Notes: a model not told the origin generated them from the sequence alone. Positions 12,315-23,688 are shown, counted from the stretch's first letter. The stretch is 64,000 nucleotides of DNA from Ligustrum vulgare (GCA_963555705.1 OY743181.1:26602513-26666512); one strand, 5' to 3'. A program made the numbers and translations.

Positions 12315-13280
12315 ATGCGAAAGGACTCTCATGACTTCGTGTGCAAATGCGATAAATGCCAAAGGCATGCAACCATACCACATCAGTCGCATCGCAAGCT
12401 AACTGTGGTGACTAGCCCTTGGTCTTTCGCGAAGTGGGGGGTTGATATTATTGGTCCTATGCCTAGGGGTGCTGGTAATAATTGCTTTGCAATAGTGGCA
12501 ATTGACTATTTCACCAAGTGGGTCGAGACGGAACCCCTGATGAGGATTACCGAGGCCAACACCACAAAGTTCATCTGGAAGAATGTCATATGCCGGTTCG
12601 GAATACCGCACTCACTGGTTAGTGGTAATGCAAAACAATTCAAAAATAGAAGCATAGATGAATTGTGCGACGACTTGGGAATTAAGAAATTATTTTCATC
12701 TCCACATCACCCACAGGCTAACGGACAGGTCGAAACTGTAAACAAGACCATAAAGAATACCCTGAAAAGGAAGCTGGAGTCCAAAAAGGGTGCATGGGTA
12801 GATGAACTCCCACAAGTATTATGGGCACTTCGAACCACCTCGCACACTGCCACTGGTGAAACGCCTTTCTCCTTAGCATATGGATCCGAGGCGGTATGTC
12901 CGGTCGAAATTGGGGTCCCCTCTCTTCTTCAAATCCGCTATGACGAAGTGAGAAACGAAGAAACACAAAGGGCTAATTTGGATTTCCTTTTGGAAAAACG
13001 GAATGATTCTCAAGTGGTAAAAACTAGGTACCATGAGAAAATGGACCGCTATTACAACAAAAGGGTTAAGAGTTGGTACTTTAATGTTGGGGACTTAGTC
13101 CTCAAAAAGGTCCTCCCTTCAACTCAAGAACCAGGAGTAGGGACTTTAGGTCCTAACTGGGAAGACCCTTACAAAGTCTTTGCCGAGGTGGTACCCGGAA
13201 CATACATGATCGAGGACTTATCTGGGGTACCTTTATGTAATCCTTGGAACAGGGATCACCTTCGTCGCTATTTTCAATAA
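12315..13280 (+). CDS. pol: Integrase of the Tat-type element, open but detached from the rest of pol
   Basis: A 321-codon frame covers most of integrase. It starts in the zinc finger (CKCDKCQR near residues 12-19), continues with the catalytic core (WGVDIIGPMPRG, then SPHHPQANGQVE with the last catalytic Glu a few residues on) and ends in the C-terminal domain (GDLVLKKV ... NWEDPYKVF) and RYFQ. The second core acidic residue appears changed: where most integrases have a D in a SDNG-like motif, SGNAKQF is found here. The frame lacks its natural start because the upstream part is broken. Confidence 0.85.
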   Translation: MRKDSHDFVCKCDKCQRHATIPHQSHRKLTVVTSPWSFAKWGVDIIGPMPRGAGNNCFAIVAIDYFTKWVETEPLMRITEANTTKFIWKNVICRFGIPHSLVSGNAKQFKNRSIDELCDDLGIKKLFSSPHHPQANGQVETVNKTIKNTLKRKLESKKGAWVDELPQVLWALRTTSHTATGETPFSLAYGSEAVCPVEIGVPSLLQIRYDEVRNEETQRANLDFLLEKRNDSQVVKTRYHEKMDRYYNKRVKSWYFNVGDLVLKKVLPSTQEPGVGTLGPNWEDPYKVFAEVVPGTYMIEDLSGVPLCNPWNRDHLRRYFQ

Positions 13281-13908
13281 ATCAAATTCCTCTTCAGTGG
13301 TTACAACATTACCATTTGATTTTATAAAATCCTAAATGAGTTACGTTTAGGGTTGTACCAATTACTGATTAGACAAACATAACAGATAAACACAAATTCC
13401 TAAATTATTTTGAGTATAAGACCACATGTCTCCTCCATGCATAAATTTTGTTAAAAAAAGGGACTCTTATAAGCCTACACTGAGATCACTGCGTATGGAT
13501 TGAAAGTTTTAACACCATCAAGGGGAGTTCATATAAATTTGTAAACATAGGTGCTACAGAGTATAAGACAAAAATGTTCAAAAATTTAATCAAAACCAGA
13601 TCTAACCAGCAAACATGAATGCCTTTGGGCTACTTATATCTAAGGGACTATACATATATCTTCATACAATGTGTTCGCGAGGCGTTTGTGTCTGGAAGCG
13701 TTCACACTTAAACAGATAAACATTGGACTAAATACAAAAAATCATTTCATTCATAATATCAAATTATATACAATTTTAATGTTGTTACATTTACGAAATA
13801 AGGTGCCAATGCACTTACAAATATGTTGTTACATTTACAAAATAAGGTGCCAATACACTTACAAAAAAAAAATGACAACAACAACAACAAGGCAAATACA
13901 AAAAAGGA
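13281..13908. other. Spacer between integrase and the antisense gene
   Basis: Non-coding, AT-rich. It contains a 44-bp tandem duplication at 13781-13868 (two copies, a few substitutions apart). Confidence 0.6.
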
Positions 13909-16901
13909 TCATTGCGGAGGGACATCCTCTGAAGAGCCCTTTCCAGGTGCACCCAAAGGATCTGCAGGGTCGTTAGGAGAATCATCTTGAGGTTCGGGGT
14001 ATAGGGCTTCAATGGAGGAAAGGTCCAGAGTTGGGAAAGCTTCCTGGCCCCTATGTTCCCAAAGACCCTCTGCATTGCCTCATATTCTGGGGTCTCTTCA
14101 AAAGTGTCTTTAAAATTCTGGATAGCCTCAGACACTTTGGCACTTAGAGCGTTTTCCACCTGTGTCATGACGGTCTGCTCCAGAACCTCTGTGATCCTAG
14201 TTAGCATGTGCCGTTCTAAAGAGGCAAGGTCCTCCTCCGCCTTTGCTCTAGCCTCCATCTCCCTCCCTAATTTTTCGTTGGCTGCTGCCACCTCAGCCTC
14301 CAACTTAGACTTGGCTGCGTTAGCGGTGGTCAGAGCTTCAGATGTGATGGAATGTGCACGGTTGGAATCATCTAGTTTCTTGTACAAAGCCACCACGTCT
14401 GACTCAGAGGCCTAGAGGTCATGTTTCAATTTATCATTATCTTCCTGGAGGCGCTTAGCGTTGGCCCTCTCCTCGGAGGAAGATTTACGGGCTATGGACA
14501 GCTGAGTTTTGAGATCATTAATTTTCTTTAGCATGTTGTCTGCATGCCGGAGAGCAGTCTCAGCATCTTTCTTGTCCCGCTGCGCCTCCTCCACGGAAGA
14601 TTCCACCTTGTCAATAAGGGCCAGCGCCCTGGCGTTCATGGCTTTGGCAGTGAGCAGCTTCCGGGACGGACTGGCACTGGAAGAAAAGGCAGACCAGCCC
14701 TCCGTCCAAAATTGTTCAGTAATTAATGCGGCCCGGGCGGGAGGAGAATTGGGGGAGTCGAATAGAGAAGGACTGAAGGTAACATCTCTGGGGAGAACAC
14801 TGGTTTTAATGCGCTTGAGCTCTTCTGCCCCCTCAGGTGTCACTTCATAAGCCAAATCTGGGATAGACACAGATGGCTCGTCCTCCAAGTCCTGAATTTC
14901 TGGTGGCAGAGGTGTGGAGGCGGATTCCTTGTCCTTGCCCCTTCCGAGCCTCTTCAAGGGGGCGAGATCTTCCTCGGATACGGGCTCAAAAATATCCTCG
15001 GAGAATGAGGATGGCGCAAAGACATCCTTAGCCTCCCTTTCTCTCTTAGAGCCACCCCTATATGACATTTTCCCTTTCCCCTTTGCAGTAGCTCTTTTGG
15101 GATCAGCCTCCTTTTCTATGCTGGCTGTTGGGGACCCACTGGCAGTAGATTGGGTGGTGACAGTAAGGCGGGAAGAAGACCCTGAAGTTGGGCTATGGAC
15201 GCCTCAGACACCTCCTTTGCCACCCCAACTTGCAGGTTAGCCAGTACTGCTTTCTGCTTCTTTTCAATCTCACTGCCGTGGCGAAGGGCAGGAGGGATCT
15301 TTTTAGCCATGAGTCATTTCAAAGAAATCTTCGGTAAGTCCTTGGAACCTAGCAAGAAAAGAAGAAAAAAGGGGTTATGAACAGGAGAGGCATAAGATAT
15401 AAAGGCAATAAGGAAACAAACTTACTCATGACTCGCATAAGACCGTGCTTAACAAATAATTTATTTTGTTGAATGACCCCCTGGAAAGTGCCCTTGTAAG
15501 ACAACAAGCGTCTTACTGCCGCTAAGTCTGCGTCAGGGAGGAGGTGGACAAAAGTGTCCCCTGCCATAAACCAATAACATGTTAAGAACCAGTCAAGAAA
15601 AGTGAATAGGAATTAAAAAGCAAATGACACATAACACTTAAAGACACTAAAGCAAGTACAAGACTCACTAGGTAGGGAAAGAGTTCGAGGAACTGTAATT
15701 TCTGGACTAGGGTCCACAGGAGAGCTTTGCCACTCCCCAGCAACCCAGAACCATTGGTTCCTCCAGTTCTTTATTGAGGTTGGATGACCAGTAATAACCG
15801 GAGGATATGAGCCCCTGGGAGACACATAATACCAATCTTTGACGTCTGACCTCACGTCTCTTTCCCTTCTAAATGATTTCTTCAAATTATAGAGAGTATG
15901 AATGATGTGCAGTGAGATGGGATAGTCAGGGTTGACCTCTTGCCACACTAACCAAGTACCCACAGCCTGTGTCCAAAAGTTGGGGGCCAGCTGGTAGGGG
16001 TACAGGTTGTAGCTCCTAAGCAATGCCCTGAAGAAGGGGTGCAGGGGTAGCCTCATCCCGCAAGATAGAGCATCGTAACCAGTGTTCTAAAAAGCGTGAA
16101 GCGTAACGAAGCGTGGAGCCCGAGAGTCAAGCTTTTGAAGCTTAAGCGGGAGTATGCGTTAAAAAACGTTTCTCAATTATTACATATTAGATTTAAACTT
16201 TACACATACTTTAACTTGTAAAAATAAAAAAAATTAAAAAAAAATTAAAAAAAAAAAAGCATCAGAACGCATCACTCGCGCTTACTCACGCATCACTCGC
16301 GCTTAGGCGCGCATACTCGCGCTTCGGTCACGCTTACTCGCGCTTACGCGCACTTTACACGCGCTTTTTAGATAAAAAAACCGTCAGCACGCTTTTTTTG
16401 CGCTTTTCACAAAATCGCCGCGGGAGATGCGCGCGTCGCGCCTAGAGCGCGCGTAGGCGCGCGTTTTTCTCGCGTTTTAGAACACAGATCGTAACATATG
16501 GCCGCTTGACCTGGGCGAGGGCTGCAGGGTCGGCAAGAAGGTGTAGGGTGCACTAATCGAACCCCTTCTGGCATCCTGAATTTTTCCGAGGCCCCAGCCA
16601 AGTCAACCCCTCTAATTTCAGTGGCAATCTCACTGCTCTCCCAGGATTCTGGGTTTGGATCAGGATCGACATGATAGCCAGAAACTTTGTTAACCTGATC
16701 AACCCAATCCTCCACTTGGACAATCTCCTCTGCGGTCAGGCCCAACTCTTCCCTATGTGCCCTAAATGGGGCCCTAACAAATAAACTGAGGTCCTGGTGA
16801 CCGGAAGAAGAGCCTACTACCTCTTCTCTTCCCAAATCCCTGTCTCGTTTGCTTCGAAGCTCTCTCAAAGATGCCTCCTCCTCGGATGACAGATGAGCCA
16901 T
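13909..16901 (-). pseudogene. Antisense gene of the Tat-type element (Transposase_28-like plus coiled coil)
   Basis: On the strand opposite gag-pol, a chain of open stretches reads from about 16901 (MAHLSSEEE, or an upstream start) to a natural stop at 13909-13911. The first part contains RLPLHPFFRALLRSYNLYP and QLAPN, which I recognise as the plant family called putative gypsy-type transposon / Transposase_28. The second half is a long charged coiled coil rich in E, K, A and Q. Breaks: a 408-bp MITE at 16080-16487, gaps between 15613 and 15068, a TAG codon at 14412-14414 and a frameshift near 13990. Antisense genes in this position are known in Grande-like elements; their job is not settled. 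Confidence 0.75.
16080..16487. mobile_element. hAT-type MITE inside the antisense gene
   Basis: A 408-bp insert is flanked by an 8-bp duplication ATCGTAAC (16072-16079 and 16488-16495). Its ends are inverted repeats, CAGTGTTCTAAAA and CTGTGTTCTAAAA. The 8-bp duplication and the CAG/CTG ends fit the hAT superfamily. It has no gene. The interior is packed with CGCGCTTAC-like CpG-rich words, unlike the surrounding AT-rich DNA. It splits the antisense gene just before its Transposase_28-like part. Confidence 0.85.
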
Positions 16902-17941
16902 GTAGTTCTGATCTTTTTCTCCTTCGCTGTCAGAATCACTTAAATAAATTATACCACTGATTTTCCTATTCCTCCTCTTAATCTGCTCCCTAAAGAAGAG
17001 GGAACTAAAAACCGATAAAAATATGGGGCAGAAACCTCTGACAGGAATCGACATTGCTAACATTTTCTGTGAACCCGTTCCCCCAACTCTTTCCATTTTT
17101 TTTTTTGTTCTTAAAGATGGGTTAGACTCATCAAAAGGAAAACAAAATGCAAAACGAAATTTTCAAACCCAGACTCGAAGATTAGAAAAAGAAAAGTTTT
17201 GCACATACAAAGGAAAAGAAATTTACTTTCAAAGAACCAACATTCGAGATTGTACACTTGAAAGGAGGAACACGCCAATGAAAGCTGTTGAACAGTAAGG
17301 ACGGTTTGCTGGGTAGAAAACCCTTGAAGAGAAGACGCGAGACTTGCAAGAAAGGAAAAAACAATACAACCTTTTGTGATAGTGTTACTGCAAAAATTCT
17401 GAGAAAATGGTAAAGGGAAGATAATGAGACGAAGGAGGATTTATAGGGAACATAATGATCTAGAACCCTTGGTCTTTGAGCCGCATGATTGATGCGGGTA
17501 ACCCACGCCTCTTGGGGAATGGGCTAATCAAAGCGCCAGCTGTCGGAGGAAGGGATGAAACCGTTTAGCTACCACAGTGAGTGCCACGCGCGGCAAAAAT
17601 GTCACTCCCATCACCTTTTATATTTCTTGGGAACCAATATCAGTAGCCCCCTTTTATTAAATACGCCGCCTAAGAAACGTGCTTGTACGATCCCAAACTT
17701 CACATAGGAGGGAAAAGCCGAAGTAGGAAGTCGGCTATACTATGAATCCGAACTTTCCATAAGGAATGCCATTTCGACCCTAAAAATCGCCGCGCTACAT
17801 AGTGACTCCCAGCAAGCGGATGGCGTAACAATTACAAAATATTGGATATAACAAGTGTTGAAACTTGAACAAAATTATTGCTGGGAAACTATGACAAATT
17901 CGATCCACCCATGAATGACCACATCGGATTTGAGGGACTAG
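16902..17941. other. 3' non-coding region of the Tat-type element with PPT
   Basis: Probable promoter and leader of the antisense gene on the minus strand, and the 3' end of the element on the plus strand. A purine tract (about TTTGAGGGACTAG at 17929-17941) precedes the 3' LTR. No other gene is seen. Confidence 0.5.
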
Positions 17942-18624
17942 TGTTGAGATCGTACCCAAAATGTGGCACATTGGGCCACCAGTGAAGGCCCAATGAGGGC
18001 CCATGGATTTTAGCCCATGATTAAAGTTCAGGATATCTCCCTAGACCAATGGCCGAGGTGGAAAAGCACACGAGCTCCTTTGGCCGAGCTGATTTATGTC
18101 TAGCAGACGCGCTTTATGCTTAACCGAGGTGCTTACGGTGGCGCCTCAGATGTAAAGATGGGACAAGGGATGAAGTCGGAGATGTAACACCGCCTTTACC
18201 AAGATGTGACAGGCGCCCATCCCCTACGAAACGTAGCAATGATTACGGTCAAAAAGCAAGGTTGTCCCCTCCAAGAGCTAGGGTGAATACACGTGTAAAG
18301 GTCCGCCATGTGTCACAATCTAGAACAACGAATCATTCTATAAATAGAGCACACTTGCCTCCAAGGAAAGGTTAGCATTTCCGCTCTCTTAACTGAATAT
18401 TTTACTCTCTCTCCCTTTTCTCTCTTTTACACATTTATATTTACCGCACCCAATTTATATTTGCTTGAAATGAGCGCTGACTTTGGCATCGGAGTGCAAA
18501 CGGGAGCCACCTCGGGCCCATTTGCAAACTGATTGTTTGTCACAGTGCGCAGGAGATCCACGTGTTCAAGAGGGAGGAGCTGAGACGTGTTGGTCCAAGG
18601 TCCAGTCGGATTTTGTGGTCAACA
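17942..18624 (+). repeat. 3' LTR of the Tat-type element
   Basis: 683 bp, same ends as the 5' LTR, followed by the ATACT target duplication. Confidence 0.9.
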
Positions 18625-20260
18625 ATACTAAATGCACCAGACACATATACATATACATATACATCTAATTGTAATTGATTATTATTCATATAGCACATTA
18701 TACTATTAACAATTTCTCTTTTGATGTCAATCCTATAAATGCATGCCGCTACCATGCAGTAAGAGATGAGCTTAAACAATTGATTGGCTTCTGATCTATG
18801 AATTAAAATTTTAACATACTGGAATTGAGCATTATTTGGTCCGGGGGACGTAGTCATAAAATTTCAAGTATAATATGAAGTTGAAAATCTTGATTTTATT
18901 TTCTGATTGCCTTTTTTCTTATCAATGATTTTTGAGTACCTTCCTAATGCAAGTTATTTGAGGTTATAGTAAATGAGATTGAGCATCTTCTTCGATTGAG
19001 TGGTTTGTTGAGCATCTTCTTCGATTGAGTGGTTTGTGGATTTTCTTGTATGAGATTGGTCATCCTACTGGTCCATAAAAGTCATTAGTTAATAGTTAGT
19101 AAGAAAATAGTAATGATGTCGTAAATAATCCGTCTCTTGGGTCCGGTAATGGGACTTCTTTCTCAGATTATAGAGGTCATCATTGAGGTATCAATTACTC
19201 TTAAGAATGTCCTCGTTAAGGAGATGAGTTTCCAAGAACTCTAATCTTACCTAGATTGCATCATTCATCTCTTACAAAAGTAGTAGGAAGGGCATCTGTG
19301 ATTTAGACGGCTCACAAAATTTTGTGAAAATCTTTTATCGGGAGATTAAGGTTTCTAAACAATTAATTGGGATTGCAGGGATTTCATAGGAAATTCACGT
19401 TAGATGACTACTGAAATTTATTCCTATATAAAGGAGAAACAAAATTCCCAACTTCAAAGACTAGCAGTGTTTTCTGAGATCATCACAATGCAATGAAAAG
19501 AGAAAATATAAAAACAAGAAAAGATATAAATGAGAATTTTATTTTTGGTGAAAAGTAATTTCAAATTATTAAAATTAATTTTCTAATTAAAAAAATAAAA
19601 GCGATTTGGTTCGATTTTTTGCGATTTTTGAAAATCAAAGCCTAAACCAAACCATTTTGAAACGGTTTGATTAGGTTTGAATAAAATAAAGCCACAGATT
19701 CATGCAGTTTCAAACCAACGAGTTAGGTTCGGTTTGTGGTTTTTTTGTGCAGCCCTAGTAATTAATTACAAAACTGAAATAAGTTACTATTGTATTTTTT
19801 ACGGTGGTTCGACGACATCAGTTGTGACGATTATTGATTATAAATTATACTAATGTAATTAATTACGAATTACGCTGATATTTTACTAATTCATAAGTTA
19901 CAATTGAAATTAATTACAAATTTGAAATTAATTATAAAACTTGATTTTGATTTTTTTTTAAAACAAAATTATTTTGAAATAAATTCGATACTATGTAATT
20001 AGTTATAAATCACCTGATTAAAAAAAAATCCATACATAAATATGTGTAATTGTGTACTTAACTCTTAAAAAATATTTTTTTCATCTAAAAATAATTAAAA
20101 ATGTGAAATAAAAGTTCAAATAACAATTGGCAAATATCTTTCTTTCTCCAAAACTCACACACAATCATCACTTGTTTCATGTAAATAAATAAGACAATTT
20201 AATATATTTCACTAAAGATAAAATTATAACACCTGTGATTTCATTTTACGGCATTCTGAG
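18625..20260. other. AT-rich intergenic DNA
   Basis: No gene seen. It holds an ACATAT microsatellite near 18645-18665, a perfect-looking 29-bp tandem duplication at 18981-19038, and a probable remnant of a hAT-type MITE at about 19590-19757 (AACCAAACC text inverted around the centre and a GCAGCCCTA end, but no matching left end). Confidence 0.5.
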
Positions 20261-20718
20261 TAGGGCTGGGCAAAAATCGACTCAACCCGTCGAACCCGCC
20301 CAAACCGACCCAACCCGATCGGTTTGGGTCGATTTTTCATGAAAATTGGGTTGGGTTGGATTTTTTTTTAAAATTTTTTTTCGGGTTGGGTCGGGTTGCG
20401 GGTTGGGTGAATAACCCGACCCAACCTGACCAAAAAAAAAAAATACAGTTTTTTTTTTTTTTTTGTAATGAAACTTAACTTATTTAAATATTGATTGAAT
20501 ATATTTTAACTTTATTAGCAAGTATTCAATTTATTGAATCTTTGGTTATTGTAGTGTACATAATTGATTTGAATTAAAGATAGATTCATGAGTTTTTTTT
20601 TTTTTTTTTCAAAAATTTTACTAATTGGGCCAAAGCCCAAACCGACCGAAATTTGGTGGGTTGGGTTGGGTTCGGGTTGGGCAAAAAATCGACCCAACAC
20701 AACCCACGCCCACCCCTA
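20261..20718. mobile_element. hAT-type MITE, copy 1
   Basis: A 458-bp insert with ends TAGGGCTGGGC and, on the other strand, TAGGGGTGGGC, flanked by the 8-bp duplication ATTCTGAG (20253-20260 and 20719-20726). Subterminal regions are made of GGGTTGGGTC-type words in inverted arrangement, with T runs in the middle. A second copy lies at 31671-32220. Confidence 0.9.
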
Positions 20719-20870
20719 ATTCTGAGTTGATTTCTCATTTCTCTCTCTCTCTCTTTTTTTAATAATTTTCTTTAAGGTTTGTAGAAAAATATAACCCAAC
20801 CCATTACACACACACACAAACACACATTCACGCCTATTTTTAAAACTAACAAATCAAAAATCAAGTTTAC

Positions 20871-21078
20871 TGTTATAAATAATGTATATATGTGAATGAC
20901 ATTACCATTATATCCCTGTAAACTTTACAATATTACGATTGTGCCATTGTCCACTCCTATAAATAGGAGCCTATACTTACCAATTTATTACACCAATTCT
21001 TGAAGAGAAATTCTCTCCTCTAAACTCTCTCCATTTCTCTCTCTATGTTGTTCTTATGATTTCGATAATTTTATAACA
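20871..21078 (+). repeat. 5' LTR of element A
   Basis: TGTTA..TAACA ends, TATA box TATAAATA at 20958-20965, CT-rich leader after it. Same sequence at 26877-27084. Confidence 0.95.
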
Positions 21079-21092
21079 CGTTATCAGCACGA
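21079..21092 (+). promoter_or_regulatory. Primer-binding site of element A, fits the anticodon arm of tRNA-Ile
   Basis: CGTTATCAGCACGA follows the LTR directly and is identical in element B. Its complement, TCGTGCTGATAACG, is the anticodon stem-loop of plant tRNA-Ile(AAU) as I remember it, with G at the wobble place, where the tRNA carries inosine. This suggests priming by a tRNA 5' half, as in Drosophila copia, not by the tRNA 3' end. The tRNA match is from memory. Confidence 0.6.
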
Positions 21093-21209
21093 GTCTCTAA
21101 CCAATTGAGTAATAACGGGAGTATGCTCTACAGTTGCATCTAAATGATGAGCCTCTGTATCAGAAACCTGATTATTACTAACCAATGTTTCCTTTTCTCT
21201 CAAACTGAA

Positions 21210-21840
21210 AAAGAATGATTCTGGCCGATCCAGATATCCGATCGACGATCGGCCACCGCCATCAGAACGGGCTTGTCAAGGAGAAGACTCGCCTAAAATT
21301 TGGCGCAGAACCAACGGCTGAAACAAAAGATATCGACCGAAGAAGAAAATCTGAAAAACTGTGCAAAAACAGATATCTGACCGAAAATTGAAATGCTTAT
21401 TCCGGACGATTCTGAACTCCGATCGACGATCGGCCAGCGGCATATCAACGGGTTTTTCTAGGAGAAGACTCGACTGAAATTTGGCGCAAATCCAACGGTT
21501 AAAACGGAAGTTATTGTCCGGAGAAGAAGATGCTGGCGGACTGAAAAATGATGATTCCGGCCAAACGGTTGATCTTTTGGAAAATCGGAGACCACCGGCA
21601 TGTTCAGGACGCCGAGGCACATATTATGGTGATGGGTTAATTTTTCCGATCACCGGCGCGTGGCGGCCGCGCGTGGCGGATCCGGCGATGACGAAAGGCA
21701 GTTTGTCCGTTTTGATGAATTGGATTTTTCTATGATCTTATTTTTCTGTTTTGTGCAGTTTTTAAAATATTCCGGCGGTCGAACATGGCGGTTTTCTTAA
21801 AAACTGTTTTTGGAGCAATCCTGACGAGATTTTGAACTTC
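21210..21840 (+). repeat. GC-richer leader block with an imperfect internal duplication
   Basis: The text around CCGATCGACGATCGGCCA occurs at about 21237 and again at about 21418, followed each time by GGAGAAGACTCG and ATTTGGCGCA. Element B has one copy of this unit at about 41637. Open frames here are not conserved between the two elements. Confidence 0.6.
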
Positions 21841-22056
21841 GGACCAAAAGTAAGTTTGTTCTAAATTAAATTTTAAACCTATTGACGGTTTCAATTTATT
21901 CATATGAGCAATATATTAAAATATGGACGATTTTACCCTTAATAATACATACAAGTATAATAATCGTAAATTAACGATTAATATGTGATCAATTGAATTA
22001 TATTATGCTGCCACCTACATGGTTGGTTTTACCACCTACATGGTTGGCTTTACCCG

Positions 22057-22176
22057 GTTTAATTATTTCATTATGTCGATTCCGCCTATATGGCCGGTTT
22101 AATTGTTTCATCTCGTTGATACCGTCTATATGGCTGGTTTAATTATTTCATCACGTTGACACCGCCTATATGGTCG
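22057..22176 (+). repeat. 40-bp minisatellite, three units
   Basis: Three units of 40 bp beginning GTTTAATT and ending CTATATGG(C/T)(C/T)G in tandem. Element B keeps about two less regular units near 42525-42605. Confidence 0.8.
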
Positions 22177-22331
22177 GTATATCAATTGAATACATATAAA
22201 CACCTCAGTTGTTGGTTAATTCTAACATATTAGAGGGTTGTTGTCAACATATATACTTGGTGGTATAACCCCAGTATCGTTATTGTTAATATATATATAC
22301 AATATTATTGTTATTTGATACTTCATTAAAT

Positions 22332-22721
22332 GATACCAGAAGTTATCAATACTAAAGTTAGAAAATATTTTATCAAATGATACCAGAAGTTATCATTACC
22401 AAAAGGTTGATAAATATTAATAAAATGTTTTATCCAATGGTACCAGAAGTTACCAATATCTGAATTTGAATGGGTGGATGAAAATTATTCAACAAGAGAA
22501 TGTTGATGTATGATAAGATAATATCACATGATAGCACGGATATAGCTAATGTGAAAATAATCTCATCAGTATTATGAGATGAATGTTAGATGATAAGTGC
22601 CTGGAAAAGTTCTTGCACGAGCACTTATATATTCCAGAAGAAGTACATATTTACTCCAGAAGAAGTAAAAATTATCATCTAAACATACTGAAATGATATT
22701 ATTATTGCTCCTGAAGAAGCA
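22332..22721 (+). repeat. Hairpin group 1 of element A (CAGAA-type loops)
   Basis: Short inverted repeats around a constant C-CAGAA-G core: GATA..TATC at 22332 and 22379, GGTA..TACC at 22439, TTTACT..AGTAAA at 22650, TGCT..AGCA at 22706. The first ones have one unpaired base at the same place in the 3' arm. Confidence 0.65.
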
Positions 22722-22991
22722 TAAACGAGACATACATGCAAAATGCAAAAGGGGAAAACATTTATGATCCTCAAAATTAGAGATGTGTTTCGGGAGTAGC
22801 CGTATCCTACCACCTCTGACCTTTTGAGGAAATAAAGAAAAAAGTGTGTTTCAAGAGTAAGAAATACTCCATACTCTACCACTTTAAATCTTTGAGGTAC
22901 ACAAGATTAATACATTGATAAAATCCTAGAAATTTATGGTGTGTCTCAAGAGTGAGAATACTCCGTACTCTACCACCACCTATTCTAGAGT

Positions 22992-23645
22992 TCACAAAGA
23001 TAAATTTACATTAACCGGACTCCATTTTCGCTTGATTCCCCTTCCTTGCGACCAATCTATCTTTACTCCTGCTGGATCTTGTATTGGAATATATGATTGC
23101 AACTTATCCAGCAGTTCCTCGATAGTAGGAGCAGAAATAAGGATTCTCCTAGAAAATGGAGATATGAATCCCTGTTCCACAGCATAATCAAGAAATGTTA
23201 GCAAACCATCAAAGAAATTGTTTACATTTAAAAGCCCTATAGGCTTAGTATGGAGATCTAGTTGAGCCCATGAAGTAATATTAAAGATTTCTTCTAAAGT
23301 ACCAAAACCTCCAGGCAGGGCTATGAAGGCATCAGAACCATATAACATGCAAGTTATGCGTTCATGGATAGATAAGGTTTGTACTTCATGCCCTCGTGTT
23401 TTGCCTGCAATATCAGCTAAAGGAGTAGGTATAACACCTATCACTCTTGCTTTCTCTACTAGAGCGGATTGTGAAACACAACCCATCAATCCACTGCTAC
23501 CTCCTCCATACACGAGAGTGATACCTTTCTCTCCCAATTTCTTTCCTAAATCCACGGCTGCTTCTAGATACCCAAAACCTTTTCCCACTTTTGATCCACA
23601 AAATACACAGATAGTTTTGATCTGTCGAAATTTTGGTCCTTCCAT
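22992..23645 (-). CDS. LOG: LOG-type cytokinin riboside 5'-monophosphate phosphoribohydrolase (element A)
   Basis: A 217-residue protein in one uninterrupted frame. LOG enzymes release active cytokinin bases from their nucleotides in the cytosol. The family marks are present: VFCGS (residues 14-18), YGGGSSGLMG (46-55) and the PGGFGTLEE signature (111-119), with WAQL and KPIGLLN after it. The length is normal for plant LOGs (about 210-230). Host LOG genes usually have several introns; this copy has none in the coding part, so it was probably captured through RNA. Odd points: in the usual RK pair before the signature, Arg96 is kept but the next residue is Ile; the region 78-105 and the C-terminus (GRGIKRKWSPVNVNLSL) are divergent. 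It lies antisense in the element, 0.25 kb after the zinc-finger gene. Activity is likely but not shown. Confidence 0.93.
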   Translation of the reverse strand: MEGPKFRQIKTICVFCGSKVGKGFGYLEAAVDLGKKLGEKGITLVYGGGSSGLMGCVSQSALVEKARVIGVIPTPLADIAGKTRGHEVQTLSIHERITCMLYGSDAFIALPGGFGTLEEIFNITSWAQLDLHTKPIGLLNVNNFFDGLLTFLDYAVEQGFISPFSRRILISAPTIEELLDKLQSYIPIQDPAGVKIDWSQGRGIKRKWSPVNVNLSL

Positions 23646-23688
23646 TTTTGAAAGTAAAGAAGGAAAATGTTATTTTGGGATGCATGAA

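Larger units (their letters stand above)
6144..18624 (+). mobile_element. Full-length, decayed Ty3/gypsy retrotransposon of Tat type
   Basis: A 12.5-kb element with LTRs of 685 bp (6144-6828) and 683 bp (17942-18624) that are alike apart from scattered substitutions, flanked by ATACT on both sides (6139-6143 and 18625-18629). The order is LTR, primer-binding site, long leader, gag, protease, reverse transcriptase, RNase H, integrase, then a long 3' region with an antisense gene. Long spacers and an antisense reading frame between pol and the 3' LTR are known for the Tat lineage (Grande-like elements). Stops and frameshifts run through gag and pol, so it is not autonomous now. Confidence 0.9.

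Noticed and set aside
14053..15240. Plus-strand frames of about 110-120 codons at 14053, 14509 and 14914.
   Set aside because: Mirror images of the coiled-coil antisense gene on the other strand.
21079..21205. A minus-strand open stretch next to the primer-binding sites of A and B, ending ..TQLVRDSC (or LTRDSC), with a splice-acceptor-like CTTTTTCAG before it; it looked like a third antisense exon.
   Set aside because: Between A and B I count about eight replacement and two silent changes in that frame, so it shows no coding constraint, unlike LOG and the zinc-finger gene.
21276..21735. Open frames of 80-115 codons on both strands in the GC-richer leader of element A.
   Set aside because: They are not kept in element B and lie in duplicated non-coding leader sequence.
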